Of a stretch of 64,000 nt of DNA, positions 50,642 through 63,988 are shown piece after piece. Within the stretch, counting starts at the first letter, position 1, and each line of letters begins with the position of its first letter. Source of the DNA: Apostichopus japonicus (lineage: Eukaryota > Echinodermata > Holothuroidea > Aspidochirotida > Stichopodidae); contig NC_092583.1 in NCBI RefSeq assembly GCF_037975245.1, positions 15,533,264 to 15,597,263 of the forward strand, written 5' to 3'. The notes beneath the pieces were generated by a model. The model saw nothing but the letters and a program-made list of their open reading frames with translations, had not been told where the DNA came from and searched no databases. Both the position numbers and the translations under genes were made by a program.

Positions 50642-51800
50642 ATTATAGTCTTTTCTGTAAATGTAAATTCCGCCTCCTGACTTTATCACGTGTGCATTGC
50701 AGCAATATATATATTGTTTGCTCGAAAGAACAGAATGATATTCTATGGGCGGCCGTTGGCAATAATATTGAAATTGAATGTTAATAGAAAACATAGAAAA
50801 AGATAAATCAACTGAAAAACTCTGCGAATGAATTTCTCTGTAAATTAATTGATAAATTTCCAATCCGCTTGGTGTTCATTTACCGGGCAAACTAATTAAA
50901 TCTCTATTTTCTGCCGTCAATTTCTTTTCCGTATATACTACATACTTTATAATTAAGATATTTGCTTTATATGCAGGCCACAGTTGTTGATGTGGAAAAC
51001 ATTCATGAAACATGAAATGCCTGTACATACGGTATACGGTTCATATATCAGCTATATGCCGAATTATTTTCAAGACGTATATCGATTCCTATGACTCGTT
51101 CGAACAGAAATAGCATGCAATTTATTGTAATATTAGACCAGGAAGATATATCACGTGACCACATGTGTTATTCTTCAATGTAAGAAGTAAGCCCCTGTGT
51201 GATTAAGAAAACCTCACTACAACTTTCTGCTTTCCATTTCTTAAGAAATATGCAAAAAGCAATTTAAAATTTTAAAAATCCAATTTGTGATATTTTCTAT
51301 CGATGGTATTAATAACTTGGAATTTCGCATTTTTATTTACATTGGTCACTATGATCAATCATTCAATCAATCCAATTTTAATCTCCAGCAATCTTCTTTA
51401 CTTGTACCCAAATTAGATAGATATATTAAGATATATTATATTTGTTGGTGCGGAAAAATGTTCAGGTCTCATTGTTTCAGTTGATTTGCTCTTCAGAAAA
51501 AGGCTATATCAATAAAAGGAAATCGCAGCTGTCAATTTACATGTACCCCAAATAAAGGTATAACCTAAGGGTGTGGAAAAGACTTGAGACACGTATAGGT
51601 AATATGAGCCACATACGTAGGGAATTGCCAATCGATCGGACATTTGTAAAAATCAAGTCAAGTGTATCATCTTTCTTCACACTGATCACGTGACTGTGGG
51701 CTTCCAAAGGGTTTTCCCTATGGAGAATGATCCTTGTAAATCGCTTTTATACAAAACAAGTGATTTTAGGATATGGTTTACGTGAATGATTGAATATAAC
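50020..51800. other. Non-coding stretch
   Basis: Contains an AATA-rich run at 50228-50250 and an AT tract at 50592-50639. No gene or element supported. Confidence 0.55.
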
Positions 51801-52493
51801 TTAGAACAGCACAGTACAGCACAGTACAGCATAGTACAGCAAAGCACAGTACATCATAGTACAACAAAGTGCAGCATAGTACAGCACAGTACAACATAGT
51901 ACAACACAGTACAGCACAATACAACACAGAACAGCAAAGAACAACACAGTACAGCACAGTACAGCACAGTACAGCACAGTACATTACAGCAGAGTACAGC
52001 ACAGTACAGCACAGTACAGCAAAGTACAGCAAAGCACAGTGCATCATAGTACAACAAAGTACAGCATAGTACAGCACAGTACAACACAGTACAGCACAAT
52101 TCAACACAGAACAACACAGTACAGCACAGTACAGCAAAGAACAGCACAGTACATTACAGCAGAGTACAGCACAGTACAGTACATTACAGCACAGTACAGC
52201 ACAGTACAGCACAGTACAGCATAGTACAGCAAAGCACAGTACATCATAGTACAACAAAGTACAGCATAGTACAGCACAGTACAACACAGTACAACACAGT
52301 ACAACACAATACAACACAGAACAGCACAGTACAACACAGTACAGCACAGTACATTACATTAAAGCACAGTACAGCACAGTACAGCACAGTACATTACATT
52401 ACAGCACAGTACAGTACAGTACAGCAGAGTACAGCAGAGTACAGCATAGTACAATACAGCACAATACAGCACAGTACAACACAGTACAGCATG
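51801..52493 (+). repeat. ACAGTACAGC decamer array with higher-order repeat
   Basis: The basic unit alternates ACAGT and ACAGC, with variants ACAAC, ATAGT, AAAGT and ACATT. A phrase of variants centred on CATCATAGTACAACAAAG recurs at 51851, 52041 and 52241, so blocks of 190 and 200 bp (19 and 20 decamers) were duplicated as units. Apparent proteins (VLCCTVLYCAV type) are repeat translations. Confidence 0.96.
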
Positions 52494-53965
52494 TACACGA
52501 AGACATTGTCCCAACAATATTGTCTGTCTAAAGAGATTAAATATAAAAAATGTTTGCTAAAGAACTATGAATGTTATAATTAAAGATGAGAGATCGACAT
52601 GCATACCAAAGTTACTCTTTCGAACTGAAATGTAAAATTTATACAATTTACAGAACTTTGTGCAGTGATTGTTGTCCGCCTCAGCTCCGCAAATTGAGCG
52701 TTCATATCATAGCAACAAAAAGCCGGCTATTCTGTCAGTCAGTTCGTCACATGTCTGTTAAATTGCACGATAAAAGCGAGCACATAACTTTTCCAAAAAA
52801 TAACACACTTCTTTGTAACTTCTTTGACATATACGGACCATATAACAGAACCAATCGGTAACTGTTAGATTATTAACACTCGTAACAAACGTAGAGAGAT
52901 CCCGAAGTGAAAGCTAACGACCGATGGTTTCGTTTTACGTTTTGCAATGTTAACATGTTTTTCGTTTAGAGTTAAGTTCAAATTGTCCAAGACCCTGAGC
53001 CGAACAAACTTCCAATTTAACCAAAAATCCTCCCGGGAGAATATCCTTTGATCTTATAGTTATTAATATTCATATACCATGAAAACAATATTTTAATTAA
53101 CTTTATCGATCGGTTTTGACGCCGGATAGGATCGCAAAAGATGGAAGTGAGATAAAAAACAACGTATATAGCGATAGATTCATTAAAAAAGAATGAAACT
53201 GAAAAGTTATTTATTTAATATATTGAGTAGAAGGTTAAATACGTGTAGCTTAACACTATACATAATATAGGGAAGATAACCAATCAGTTATAGATCAGGT
53301 AGAAAGATGGAAAGAACTCCGCAAAGAAACCCGATCTCTCTTTTAAGCAAGTCAAAACACACACACAAATCCGTGCAAAGATTGAAAACTACCGCAAGCA
53401 GAAGATGAAGAAAGCTTTCAAGTGCCTCTCGATAGATTCAGTTTCCTTTGACAATTTTTCTGTTTCTTATGCTTGATTTTCGGGTTGCGTCCGAGCGATG
53501 TAAACGATATATGATGTATAGTAATTGTATACCTCCGAAAGCTTTCTCCATTTCAAGGTCTTCCCAGTATATAGCAATGCACTAACAGCTGCAGCATTTT
53601 ATTTTATTTTTTGTTTGTCTGTTGCTTGTTTGTTTCTTTGTTGTTTGTTTCTTACTTGTTTTTCAATGCTTGTTTGATGCTTGTTGTTTCTTTGTTCTTT
53701 GTTTATTGCTTGTTTGTTTGTTGCTTTTTGTTGGTTATTTGGGCTTTCTTGCCTCTGAAAGTTCTATGTATTTCTACGTTAATGCATTGCAGATGTGATC
53801 TCTATAAGGCATTTAGATCGTTCTCAATATACGTGCCCCGTTTTCTTATAAAACCTTTTTGTTTAAAGACCACAACAAAATACGAACGCAAAGCATGTAT
53901 TCTATTCATCGCTTTCGGACAATCAAAGATAAAAAAGGTATAGTATAAGAAACCTCTTTTCTTAC
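52494..53965. other. Non-coding stretch
   Basis: Contains a TTTG/CTTG low-complexity run at 53608-53745. It would be the first intron of the minus-strand gene model. Confidence 0.5.
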
Positions 53966-54058
53966 CGAATTTTCCATGTCCCTCGAGAGGCCAAGACCGG
54001 AGAAGTTATAATCCTCGCTTCTAGATACAGGCCGCTTTTTTACATAAAACGTAGACAT
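53966..54058 (-). CDS. Candidate first coding exon, unrecognised gene
   Basis: On the minus strand, 31 codons run from an ATG to TCG|GTAAGA, phase 0. The peptide starts MSTFYVKKRPVSRSEDYN and continues FSGLGLSRDMENS. It is basic then acidic and serine-rich, as in many cytoplasmic or nuclear protein N-termini, with no signal peptide. The donor is strong. Phase 0 matches the start of the exon at 48657-48492, so a two-exon start of one gene is consistent. No TATA box or initiator was identified upstream. The link between the two exons is inference. Confidence 0.38.
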
Positions 54059-54549
54059 CTCATCAGAGTCGAAGACTCGATGCAATAAAAGATAAGATAC
54101 TTTACTAAGTAGTGAAAAAAAAAATTGTCGCTCGTCAAATTAACAGTCTTGACAGCTTTCTGGCGTTTTCCTTTAGCGATTGATGACTCGATCAAACGGT
54201 CATGACAACTAACGATTGTTGTTGTTTATGTTTTGCGTTTTTCCTTCCATGAATAAAATTGCTGATACTTTTTAAAAATAAGAAAATGACCCTTTGCAAT
54301 AACAAGAGAATACTCCCTAAATACTGAATTCAGAAAGGTTGTTTTTTTTTTTTTGCTGCTGTGAGATTAGTGAAGAACAGGTCAATCGATGAACCTAAAT
54401 AAAGAGGTTTGTGAATTTCCAATCGGACATGTAGAAATAGGCCTATATAGTTATTTAACTTCAAAGCCAAAAATACTTCACAAGAATTTTTCAAATATTC
54501 TAATTTTTGTTTCAAGGGGGAAAAAAGGAAAGAGCAAAAGATTGAGCCT

Positions 54550-55196
54550 CAAGGGCGGCGGAAGCACTTTTAATCTGGGGGGGCACCGACATCAAAGGGC
54601 ACTTTGCAGAAATTCGATTGGACTGATGCAGCCTTATATTTAGTACCGTTTATAACTCTTATAGTTATCTTATTTGCGTTTACACATCACTGCATCAACG
54701 CCCCCCCCCCCCCCTCAAGGAAAATATGCATACTAGCACTGCAATATCCAATGTGCAAATTGGGAAACAAGGAACAAGTTTTCTTTTGAGACAAAATGAG
54801 GTGAAATCATGCTAGTTGCTAATGTAGGAATCTTCCGAATTAGAGTTTATTTCTTGTTAATATCTTAACAATTTTTTTCCATTCGAAATAGCTTTGAGTT
54901 TGACCCACAGAAATTCATTAAAAGTCAGGGGCGTAGCCAGGATTTGCAAAGTTGTATGCACGACTATCTGAGCGGAGCGCCACCATCGGTTGGCGCGGAG
55001 CGTATAAGAAAATTTTTGGTTTTACAAACCCCTCAGATGGCCGGAAACGGCCCTTCCCGAGTGTTCATTCTGGTTCCCTGGCCTCTTGCTAACTTGAGAC
55101 ACCTCAATTTTTGTGTAGAAAAAGGGCACATTTTTAACCTGAGGAAAAGTGGGGGGCACGTGCCCCCTGTGCCCCCCCCCGGTTCCGCCGCCCTTG
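54550..55196. mobile_element. Non-autonomous hAT-like DNA transposon, 647 bp
   Basis: It begins CAAGGGCGGCGGAA and ends TTCCGCCGCCCTTG, a perfect 14-bp inverted pair. The 8-mer TTGAGCCT occurs immediately outside both ends (54542-54549 and 55197-55204). These are hAT hallmarks. Inside are G- and C-tracts near the termini, the shared core (54977-55065) also found in the 7528-8678 element, and at 54926 the string CAGGGGCGTAGCCAGGA, which could be the end of a second, nested relative sharing the right terminus. No transposase frame. Confidence 0.85.
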
Positions 55197-55204
55197 TTGA
55201 GCCT

Positions 55205-58200
55205 CATTTCATTGTTAAGTTACGAAAATATTGACACATTTGGTATCCATTTATTTCCTTGTATTGTTTTAAATAATATTTAATGGCATTGTGTACAGGT
55301 ACACGTTTTCAGTGCGAGTTGTAGTATGTAACGAAAGATATAAGCTTCAACAGTCATTTTTTTTCATAAACACAATAATGCGAGAACCCGTCAAGTTCTT
55401 ATAAAACAATACATAATTTGTCTTTCGTCCCGATGAACTAATACGTCTTTTCATTTCAACATGTTACTGGTTCGACTAAAATTATCAACACCCATCTATA
55501 AAAACGACAGAAATCGTAAGTTTTAACGGGGATTAAAAGAACGAAAAAAAGAAGAAATGGAACAAATATATTCAAATCACGTTTTCCCTGGTTTATGGAA
55601 TGACATATAGGTAATATTACTCCATACAATTCCCTAGCGTCAAATACTGGTTTTCAGGTCAACAAACAACAGTTGAACAGAGATTGCCAGATATATTGTG
55701 TGAAATAAGAACTTAATAGGCTAAAGAAAACAAAATACACGATGCAGTCTTTGAATTTGTAATGTTTTGTAACTTTAGAAATAAAAAAAAAAATAAAAAA
55801 CAAGAGGCCCTCTCAAGTAGAAGTGTATTTAAATCACCGCGTGTCCTGTAGAAGGGTAGTTACTACTCTTGGGAGCTCGTATATAAATCTCGGTTGGTGC
55901 CATAAGGATTATCTCCGATATCAAACGTTATCGTCTCCAGATAACTATTATTTCACCTATACAGCCCGTACTTGATGGCTTGTCGTGAGAGCTCGCCTGG
56001 TGATATTTTACGGAACAACGAGATAATGTTCATGTTTGATCGAAAGGATTATATGAGTAATTTCTTCTTTCTTTCAACGGAAGAACGGAGAGATGGATTA
56101 TAATTGAAGGATTAAGTAGAAACACCTGTCAGCTTTTAATCAGCGATTAATCTGTCAAGCGCTGACAGGGTCGGCAAATCGGTTTCTCATTTTAATTTAT
56201 AGTTTCAGGTAAAGCATGCATGAGCTATATCCATACCTCTGATATATCTATCAGGCGGATGCATTACCAATCTTAAGACAGATAAAACAAAAATCATGAA
56301 TTCGTCAATCGATTGGTTATGTTCGTCAACTGAAGATGACTACGAACATATTACACATGAAAGGAGTATATAGTCATCATATATGCTGTCTTTTAATTGG
56401 TTATTAAACACGTTATGAAACAATGTCTGGATTTACCTGCAGTTATGTTGAGAGGCGGTCTTATAGTATGCATGTGTGTTCAAAGTGTCGGGGGGGGGGG
56501 GGTAGGGAGCCTGATCCTGCAGGTTAGCCAAAAAATTAAAACAGACTATCAAATATTAATAAAAAGTTCATTCTGACGTCATAGAAGTCAGATTTTATGC
56601 TTTTAATCCAAACTAAGGTTGACCTTTTTCAAGGTAAACCATCGTTAGGGAGAATCGTGGGTTTACACACAACAAAAACTGGGGTTTACATGATGTTTAC
56701 AACGTCCCCGCGGTTCAGCATCCCTGAGGCCTTATGCAGACCACCTGTGTACATGATGGCATTTATTATAGCATTCTATGTAAAAGAAGAATAATGTCAA
56801 TAATAACGTATTATCGTTGTTTGTATTTATTATTTCCATGCATTACATTTTGTAACTTTTTAAATCATTTTTATAGTGTTCCTTTGTCCATATATGCAGG
56901 AAGTGGTCCCGAAAAGTTCAACTTGCTTCTAAGACTCAGTGTGGTGTATATGGTAAAATTTCACAACAAGCAAAACTCTTCGTAACGTAACAGTTTTTTC
57001 TTACAATTGATGAAAGAACGTTGAATCTTTTACCGTCGTCTCTCTGCTACTGCCGATGCTCCCTCACCTTCCTCATCCCTGCCTCTCACATCCTCCCCAT
57101 TCTTCCTTCCCCATGTTTAATACTGGATAATACTTATTTAAAACCCGGTCGGGCCACCATAACCGTCAGGAAAGTAAAAGAATGAATACTTTACATATTT
57201 CATCTGCAATAATATGATAGATGTCCCAATCATTTCTCTGTAAAATTTACCATTCGAGCAGGCGACAAGTGTTCCATCAAAATGTTCATTTCTGATTATA
57301 TTAAAGTTTATAATTTTTAAAGAGTAGGAAAAACTGACAACGCATATTAATCATTCAACGGATCTGAAAACAAAATTGACAGTCAAAAAATGAAAGATTG
57401 GACACGGTTTTACTTGAACAGGTTATGGCTTTATTGGGCAACTTCTTATATTTTAATGGGACCAAACTGTGTTTTTGGACCAGCTGATTAGCGTGAATTG
57501 TAAACAAAAATATCAGGCCTTCCGTATTACGAAATAGGTCGATTGTCGCCTTATCGTCTAAGTATTTCGAGACAAAATGAGCCACCATTTGTGAAAACCT
57601 TCTTCAGTTTGTACAAAAATATTATTTCCAAACGCATGCAATGCTTAATACCTACATTGGCCTCGTTCTTAATGCATTATAAGTGTGTAATGTATACCGC
57701 CAGACCGCCTACACAAATGCTACCCTAATTCATTTTAACGTATGTTGGCTGCAAAACTACAATGATATTTGACCATTCGTGCCCCTTTAATGCAATTGGA
57801 GTCCCAAACTATCAATCTGAGATGGGCTTGTTTTTCGTTTTATACACTTGACTTTGTTCAAGCCGCGTGGTATCTCGTGCATTCAATAATGCCTCGGATA
57901 TCTTAGCATTGTAAATTGAATTAATCGGGTGAACTGAATTCTTGGGACGCCGTTTACGTAAGCAATTATAGTTGCTTGTACGACACGTGACTTAAATATT
58001 CTTTTACTTTCTATTTTCTGATTCGTTTTTAATCTGGGAAGATATTTCCTCGGTAGTTGATTGAAACGCAGCCGAGAGTCAATGAATTTTCACAGAAGCG
58101 AGGCCACCAATGTGTGAAGCGCTTTCACACGTATGTAATACAACACAACACAGGGTCGGCGGTGGTTTTAATTGTTTATATGCTATGGCAATGTTCAAAT

Positions 58201-59176
58201 ACAGTTTAAACGAGTGTAAACGGAATGTGTATACGTGTAGCGCGTCTCACAGACAGCAACCATTACATACTGCCCCAGGTGTGTAATGTTGTTTATTCAT
58301 TCTTGGTGACAGGTGCACACATAACGTCATTGACAGTAGGCGTATTATGCTTCATTGTAGAGTTCCCCCTTCTTGGGTTAATCAAAATCTATGACAACTT
58401 TCAGACATTTGCATGAATTTAAAGTAAACAAAGATTATATATTTTGTTTTTCTTCTCTTAGGAATATGATTGTATCAACGACTTTGTCACCAATATCATT
58501 TTTTTAAAACTTAACGTATAAAAAATATCCATTTGCTGTTAAAGGAATTGTAGTGGTTGTGCAAAGGCCTATTTATGTCAGTACGTATAGGTCTAACGTA
58601 AACCCGCTTAGTATTATATGATGTGATGCTTAGTACTGTTCACATTTCTTTCATTTTTGCGTTGTTCTCAATCGTCTCAATCTCACGTGACGTCACGGTC
58701 AAAACAAAACCACTACATTCTAGTCTGAAGGTGGCAGTTCGCAGACTTCCAACATGACAATCTCAATTCGAATTGTCATCTTGAGAGTGTTGGTTGATAT
58801 AATTGAAAGTTATGCGGGCCTCTTCTGTACTAATTGACCTAGATATTATCAAATAAAACGACTGCCCATGAGTATGTCACGAGAAATAAACTACCTTTTC
58901 ATACTGGTCTGGTATTGCGTAGGTCTTTTAGTACGTGGTTTGTGTGTGTATATGTATATATATATAGGCTATAGTTGATTAAACTTTGATGTAGGTCACC
59001 ATCCTCGCTGATATACGAACCAGAGACATGTGGTAATGAAATCAATTTGGCGGGAAAGATGGGGGACTGCGAGGATGCATGAACATAGTGTACTTTCTAC
59101 ATGGTTGACAATGTTTTCAATACAAAGCATGTGTTTACTGTCTGCTGCCATGTTCTTGATAATAATGATAATGATA

Positions 59177-59208
<32 letters not shown>

Positions 59209-59588
59209 TAATACAGCTGTTTATTTTTCACATCAGCAAAGAAAGATGGTAAAGAAAATGGACTAACATAACAACGAAGTAAAGATAAACTTACATGATA
59301 CGAACGATAGAAGGAGGAATGCAGACACACACGCACGCACGAACACACAAACGCACGAACGCACTACAAATAAAGAGACATATATTTATACAGATCAAAT
59401 AAAATCACTAAACACGTGATAAAACTGTACACGTACGAATCGGAACGTAAACGCATATACACTCGAAAGAAGAGACAGTAAAACGTAACATGATACATGC
59501 ATAATGCATGAGCAAACAATAGAGCACCCAAGCACACACAAAAGAACAGTGCTTTCGCGTTATTATGTTAATTTATTCATATACAAAA
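55205..59588. other. Non-coding stretch
   Basis: Contains an imperfect nested hairpin at 56125-56169 (CCTGTCAGC/GCTGACAGG, with TTAATC/GATTAA inside), a G12 tract at about 56491, an AT tract near 58945, an AAT run at 59180-59210 and an ACGC/ACAC run at 59326-59365. No gene supported. Confidence 0.5.
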
Positions 59589-60122
59589 TTAATATGCATT
59601 GACGGTACAATTAAGAGACATGAATTCGTTTCTGAAGTGTTTTGTTGTTGTTATCATTTGCTTCTGTTGTTGTTGTGGTGGTATTATTGCTGTTGTCGAG
59701 TTTGTATCATGATCATATACAATGACGTCACTAAGGACAGTAATAACATTGGTGAAAGGGAATGTACCCTTCATATTAGATTTTCGCAGAAGTGATTCAT
59801 TGTGTTCATGCATGCAAAGGAGCAGTTTGGGTTGTATGTTGTGATTATATGTACTATTCGCTGAGTTGGAATGCCGTGGAACACATGAAGAGACACAGTT
59901 CCACATTCCAATAAAATAGTTGCGATAAAACACGACGGAAAAAAGCAGTATTTGCATAAATGTTTTATCGAATTTCGCGCTACTTAATTTGAGATTAAAC
60001 TGCTCCCTACTTTTAACTTGACCTTCAGTCACAAAAGAAGATGAAAAAACACACACACTTATCGATTTGATGACGTAATAGGGAAAACCCCGAGAGGTAT
60101 AGCTTTTTAGAATATTTAACAT
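59589..60122 (-). CDS. Hypothetical 177-codon frame, doubtful
   Basis: The longest frame outside simple repeats, on the minus strand. At this base composition a 177-codon frame is unlikely but not impossible by chance in 64 kb. The predicted protein has no domain I recognise, no signal peptide, no repeated motif apart from a short Q run encoded by a CAA/CAG microsatellite, and an amino-acid mix (high S, N, F, T) close to random AT-rich translation. No splice sites or promoter were tied to it. Confidence 0.12.
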   Translation of the reverse strand: MLNILKSYTSRGFPYYVIKSISVCVFSSSFVTEGQVKSREQFNLKLSSAKFDKTFMQILLFSVVFYRNYFIGMWNCVSSCVPRHSNSANSTYNHNIQPKLLLCMHEHNESLLRKSNMKGTFPFTNVITVLSDVIVYDHDTNSTTAIIPPQQQQKQMITTTKHFRNEFMSLNCTVNAY

Positions 60123-60228
60123 CTTTACTAAAATTCAGTCTCATGAGATTGAAGTCATTGGAATTCATGAAACCCTGCAACCGAATACGAATGGAATGTA
60201 GGCCGTTTTCTTTTTATGTTGACTCAAT

Positions 60229-60285
60229 GCACATGTTTGTGTAACATGCTCATGTTTATGTAAAAGGCTCATGTTTATGTAATAG
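60229..60285 (+). repeat. 19-bp tandem repeat, three copies
   Basis: GCTCATGTTTATGTAAAAG-type units start at 60229, 60248 and 60267; the first is diverged (GCACATGTTTGTGTAACAT). Confidence 0.9.
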
Positions 60286-61329
60286 GCACTGTTACGTAGA
60301 ATACTAACGATTTTAGTATCTTTCAGGATCCACACAACTTGCAGACCTGAACTGGCATAAAATATGTATTCCTAAATTTATAATCTCCCCATGCTTAACA
60401 AATATATCAATTTTTTATTTTTATTTTTCATGAAAAATTTCATATTCTAGGAGATTTAATGCTTAGAATCTATACATGCTTGATTACATCCTTCATAACG
60501 AGAGTCTGCTGAAATAAAAGCATCCTAGTTTCATGTAAATTTTATTTCCTTTATTCCATTTATTGTACTATCAGGGCCTGACTTGTTTATCGTACGGAGT
60601 TAACCATCCAAACCAATAATGTATGACATGTTGTTTCCATTGGATCATACATGATCATTTGTACAATATATAGGTTTTGAATAATCAATATATACGAAGT
60701 GAAAAATTATATACTGTGGCAAGTTTCTCAACAAATGTGTGAAGGTTAAACATGTTTCAAAAAAAGGATTAAAATCAGTCACCAAGTAATGGTAATAACA
60801 TACACGATCGTGCAAGATAAAAAACAACTCTTTTACTATGAAAACGTATTACTTTTCAATGAGTAAATTAGTAACCAAAGAAAATCTGAGGGCAGTATGT
60901 ATCAATGTTAGGACAATGGTATAATAAACTTTGTAAGTTGATGGCGCTACATACAAATTAAATCTACGTGTAAGGTATAAGTGCACTGTATTTTTTATGT
61001 CCGAGAAACTCAACTGTAGTGCTGTAGATCCCTGTTCAGGGTGGTCATTCTGCACATGACGTCATCCTCACATGTATCTATAAAATATTATAGAAATTAA
61101 AACCAAGTAGTCATTTTCTTTTTTATTCGGAAGCAAACTGGAGTATATAATGCATATGATATCTTCAACACCTATAACTTACACTGACCACAACATATTT
61201 AAGTTAGTTCATATTCACGTGTAAAATACCTTCCCTCGGGGGAATTTTTTCATACATACACACATCGAATCCCGGTGGAGGCTGAAAGTTTTTTCACTGT
61301 TCTTGATTTTCCAACTCATTACGGTTTTC

Positions 61330-61331
<2 letters not shown>
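60286..61331. other. Non-coding stretch, nothing recognisable
   Basis: AT-rich unique DNA with no supportable feature. Confidence 0.55.

Positions 61332-61370
<39 letters not shown>
61332..61370. repeat. (AT)n microsatellite
   Basis: Pure alternating AT of about 39 bp. Confidence 0.97.
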
Positions 61371-61372
<2 letters not shown>

Positions 61373-63988
61373 CATTATCTCCGTTTAGTTGTGTTTTATT
61401 TATCCTGTTGAATAGCTCGTTTTGTTTGTGCACATTAATTAACCTGTTGCTCTTACTTCTGACATCGTGAAAAATGTGAAAAAAACCCGGTTGTATGTTA
61501 ATTATACGCATCATCCTGAGTATGTATTGACTCTCCAATGTCGCAATAGGTGGTGACTACATTACTCACCATTGTGGTGAATTTGTGTGTTTCCCTTTAT
61601 GTTAGAATAGTAAGTAATAACACAGCGCCCTCTTTTAGACAATCAGCGATATATCCATATATACAGATATGGCTCTGCTATGTAGCGCTGCATTAGATGG
61701 TATTATGGTGTCCGTCGTGTAAAACTGAGAAACAGTGTAAAGGTTGACTAAATTGAAGAAATATGAACACCCATAATATACTTGAGCAAGTTTGGAATAC
61801 ATGTTTCTCATTTTATCGACAATTCTGAACAATATGCTAGTCAGGAATGCCAAATTATTATCTCTCATTGAAATATCGTTACCTACATATTTAAAGCGTA
61901 TTTCAGACGTAACTTTTGTATTAAGAAGACATATGTCTTTAGAAATATAGATCGAATCAATTTGACAGTAAATGTTATTACACTAAAGATGTAAAAAAAA
62001 AAAAGATTTGAAATCATGATATCTTAAAACCACATCAAGATATCATAAACTTCACTGGCAGATGTCGACAGTTCAATTTTCATGAGACAGAATTTCACCC
62101 ATCACGATATTGACACTTATGAAAGGAAAAAAAATATTCAAAATAGTATCGTTAATATTTGCAAAATATGAAAGCTTTATTACTCAATTGAGAAAAGACT
62201 GGCATTATTTTTTATGTACAACGTGTGACGTCATTTCGTCATCAGGAATATGTGAAATCTAAAAGGGTTCAATAATTTCTTATTTATTTTTAATTTAATT
62301 ATTTATTTTTTGGATATTTCTATTGCTTAATTGTAATTTAACTGAAAATAACTCAAGATTCGTTCAAGACGGTTGCCTTGTTGTAGCCTACCATTCGCGT
62401 GTGTACTGGATAGCAAGAAATGCAATGTTCGTTTTGGTATAGCGCACTCTATTTAAACTTCCTGGTTGTATTCAACGTTCCATTTCGGATCGTGACTGTT
62501 AGATTATAACTCTTCTCGCTCAGTAGCTAAGTCGGGTCAATGCGTGAGGACCGCTCTTCTTACAACTGACCCGTTCTACCCGCATTTCCGCGTCACTGGG
62601 TCAGCCTACTCCATAAACGTGCCATTAACTTCCAAACTAAATCGTCGAAGGAATGTCGTGTACGAAACCTTGTACGTAAAAGTTCTCACTGGGTAAAAGC
62701 TACCTGCACCTACGGCATAGGTGACGTATGAAAATCCATGGCACCCTCGACTCTCCGTACCATGTTCATTGCTCAGAACAAGAGTTAAAGAAGGTTTCGT
62801 CACTATAGTATACAAGCCTCTTTACTCATCAGTAGTGGAATTAGAAATCATATATTGTTTAAGACCTGAAGTGGTCTACAAATTGCATTATCAGGGTCCA
62901 CCTCACCCCCCCCCCCCAAACACACATTTCAGCACCCCCTGTGTTTCCACTGTACCATTTGCCAGCCAAGCCACAAAACCATGCACGCCTGCTTGATAAC
63001 ATGTATATCGCAAAATTTGTTCTTCTTTGTTGCATTTCGGCTGATTTGGTGGATTGATAGACTCTATAAGGAGTATGCCACACTAAATACATTTGCCCGT
63101 GCGGTAAGACAGGTTATTGTTACTGCTAATCCCTGCTAAGTGCACTTTACGCCTCAATCCTGTCATATATGGGCGTAGAAGCAGTAACAGCTTGGGACCT
63201 TAAGTTTCAATCCTGTCATTAAGATCAGAACCAAAGCCATTAAACTTTAATGGCTTGATTGAACGACTGTTTAAACTGTTTGACTATAGCGCTATCTATC
63301 TATTTATATCACCAGTGTATATAGCCCTCAACTTTGATGCCAAAGATTGACCCTAGGATTTTCCTGGATATACTGAACTTCCAAATTATTTCTAAACATC
63401 GTGTGATATTAAAAAAAAAATGTCAAGTGGAATTAATATACTCTGTATGGGGAGAGGTTCAGTTAAACAAGAGTAAATTTGCAAAAAAGTTGTTGTGTCA
63501 TGGCTGGAGGCTGCTGGGCCAAAATTAATTTGATAAGTAGCCTACCCGCAAGAAGTTGTCATACATTACAACTCTGTAGCCGCTGCTAGGACATATACTA
63601 AATATTAATATGTATTGGTTAACAGCTTCTGTCATGATACAATAGTTTATGTTTATCATACACCCTTAGAACAGACAACGTTCAATGTGGGAGATAAATA
63701 TGCATTAATATTGTAAAGCGTTGATAAATATTCCAACAACAAATATGTCATATCATATCATAACATTAAAGCAATGTAAGCATTCGTCTTAACAACGTTG
63801 TAACGTTATGAACTGCTCTCATAACCTTTCCCGATCTCGAAAAGTTCACTGAACGCACAGAGGAAGCTGGGTGGCAGTTGCATTAATTGTCAATTGGCTA
63901 CATTGCTTTAAAATATGAAAAAGTTGTCTGTAGCTTTTGCATTACACAAGTATTGGTATAGTACGTTCCAATGCTACTGTAGCCAACC
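61371..63988. other. Non-coding stretch with one GC-richer islet
   Basis: A less AT-rich segment at about 62380-62780 holds a minus-strand frame (62815-62606) discussed under findings. A 10-bp-stem hairpin AAGCCATTAA/TTAATGGCTT lies at 63234-63256, and TCAATCCTGTCAT occurs at about 63154 and 63208. The last 12 bases (63989-64000) are simply the window edge. Confidence 0.5.

Noticed and set aside
51778-52347. Cysteine-rich VLCC-type 189-codon frame
   Set aside because: Reverse-strand reading of the ACAGTACAGC satellite, no start context and no family.
56125-56169. Nested hairpin as a microRNA precursor
   Set aside because: Stem of 9 bp with unpaired middle is too short and bulged for a typical pre-miRNA.
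62515-62600. tRNA-like A-box TAGCTAAGTCGG
   Set aside because: No matching B-box (only GTTCTACCC) and no foldable cloverleaf.
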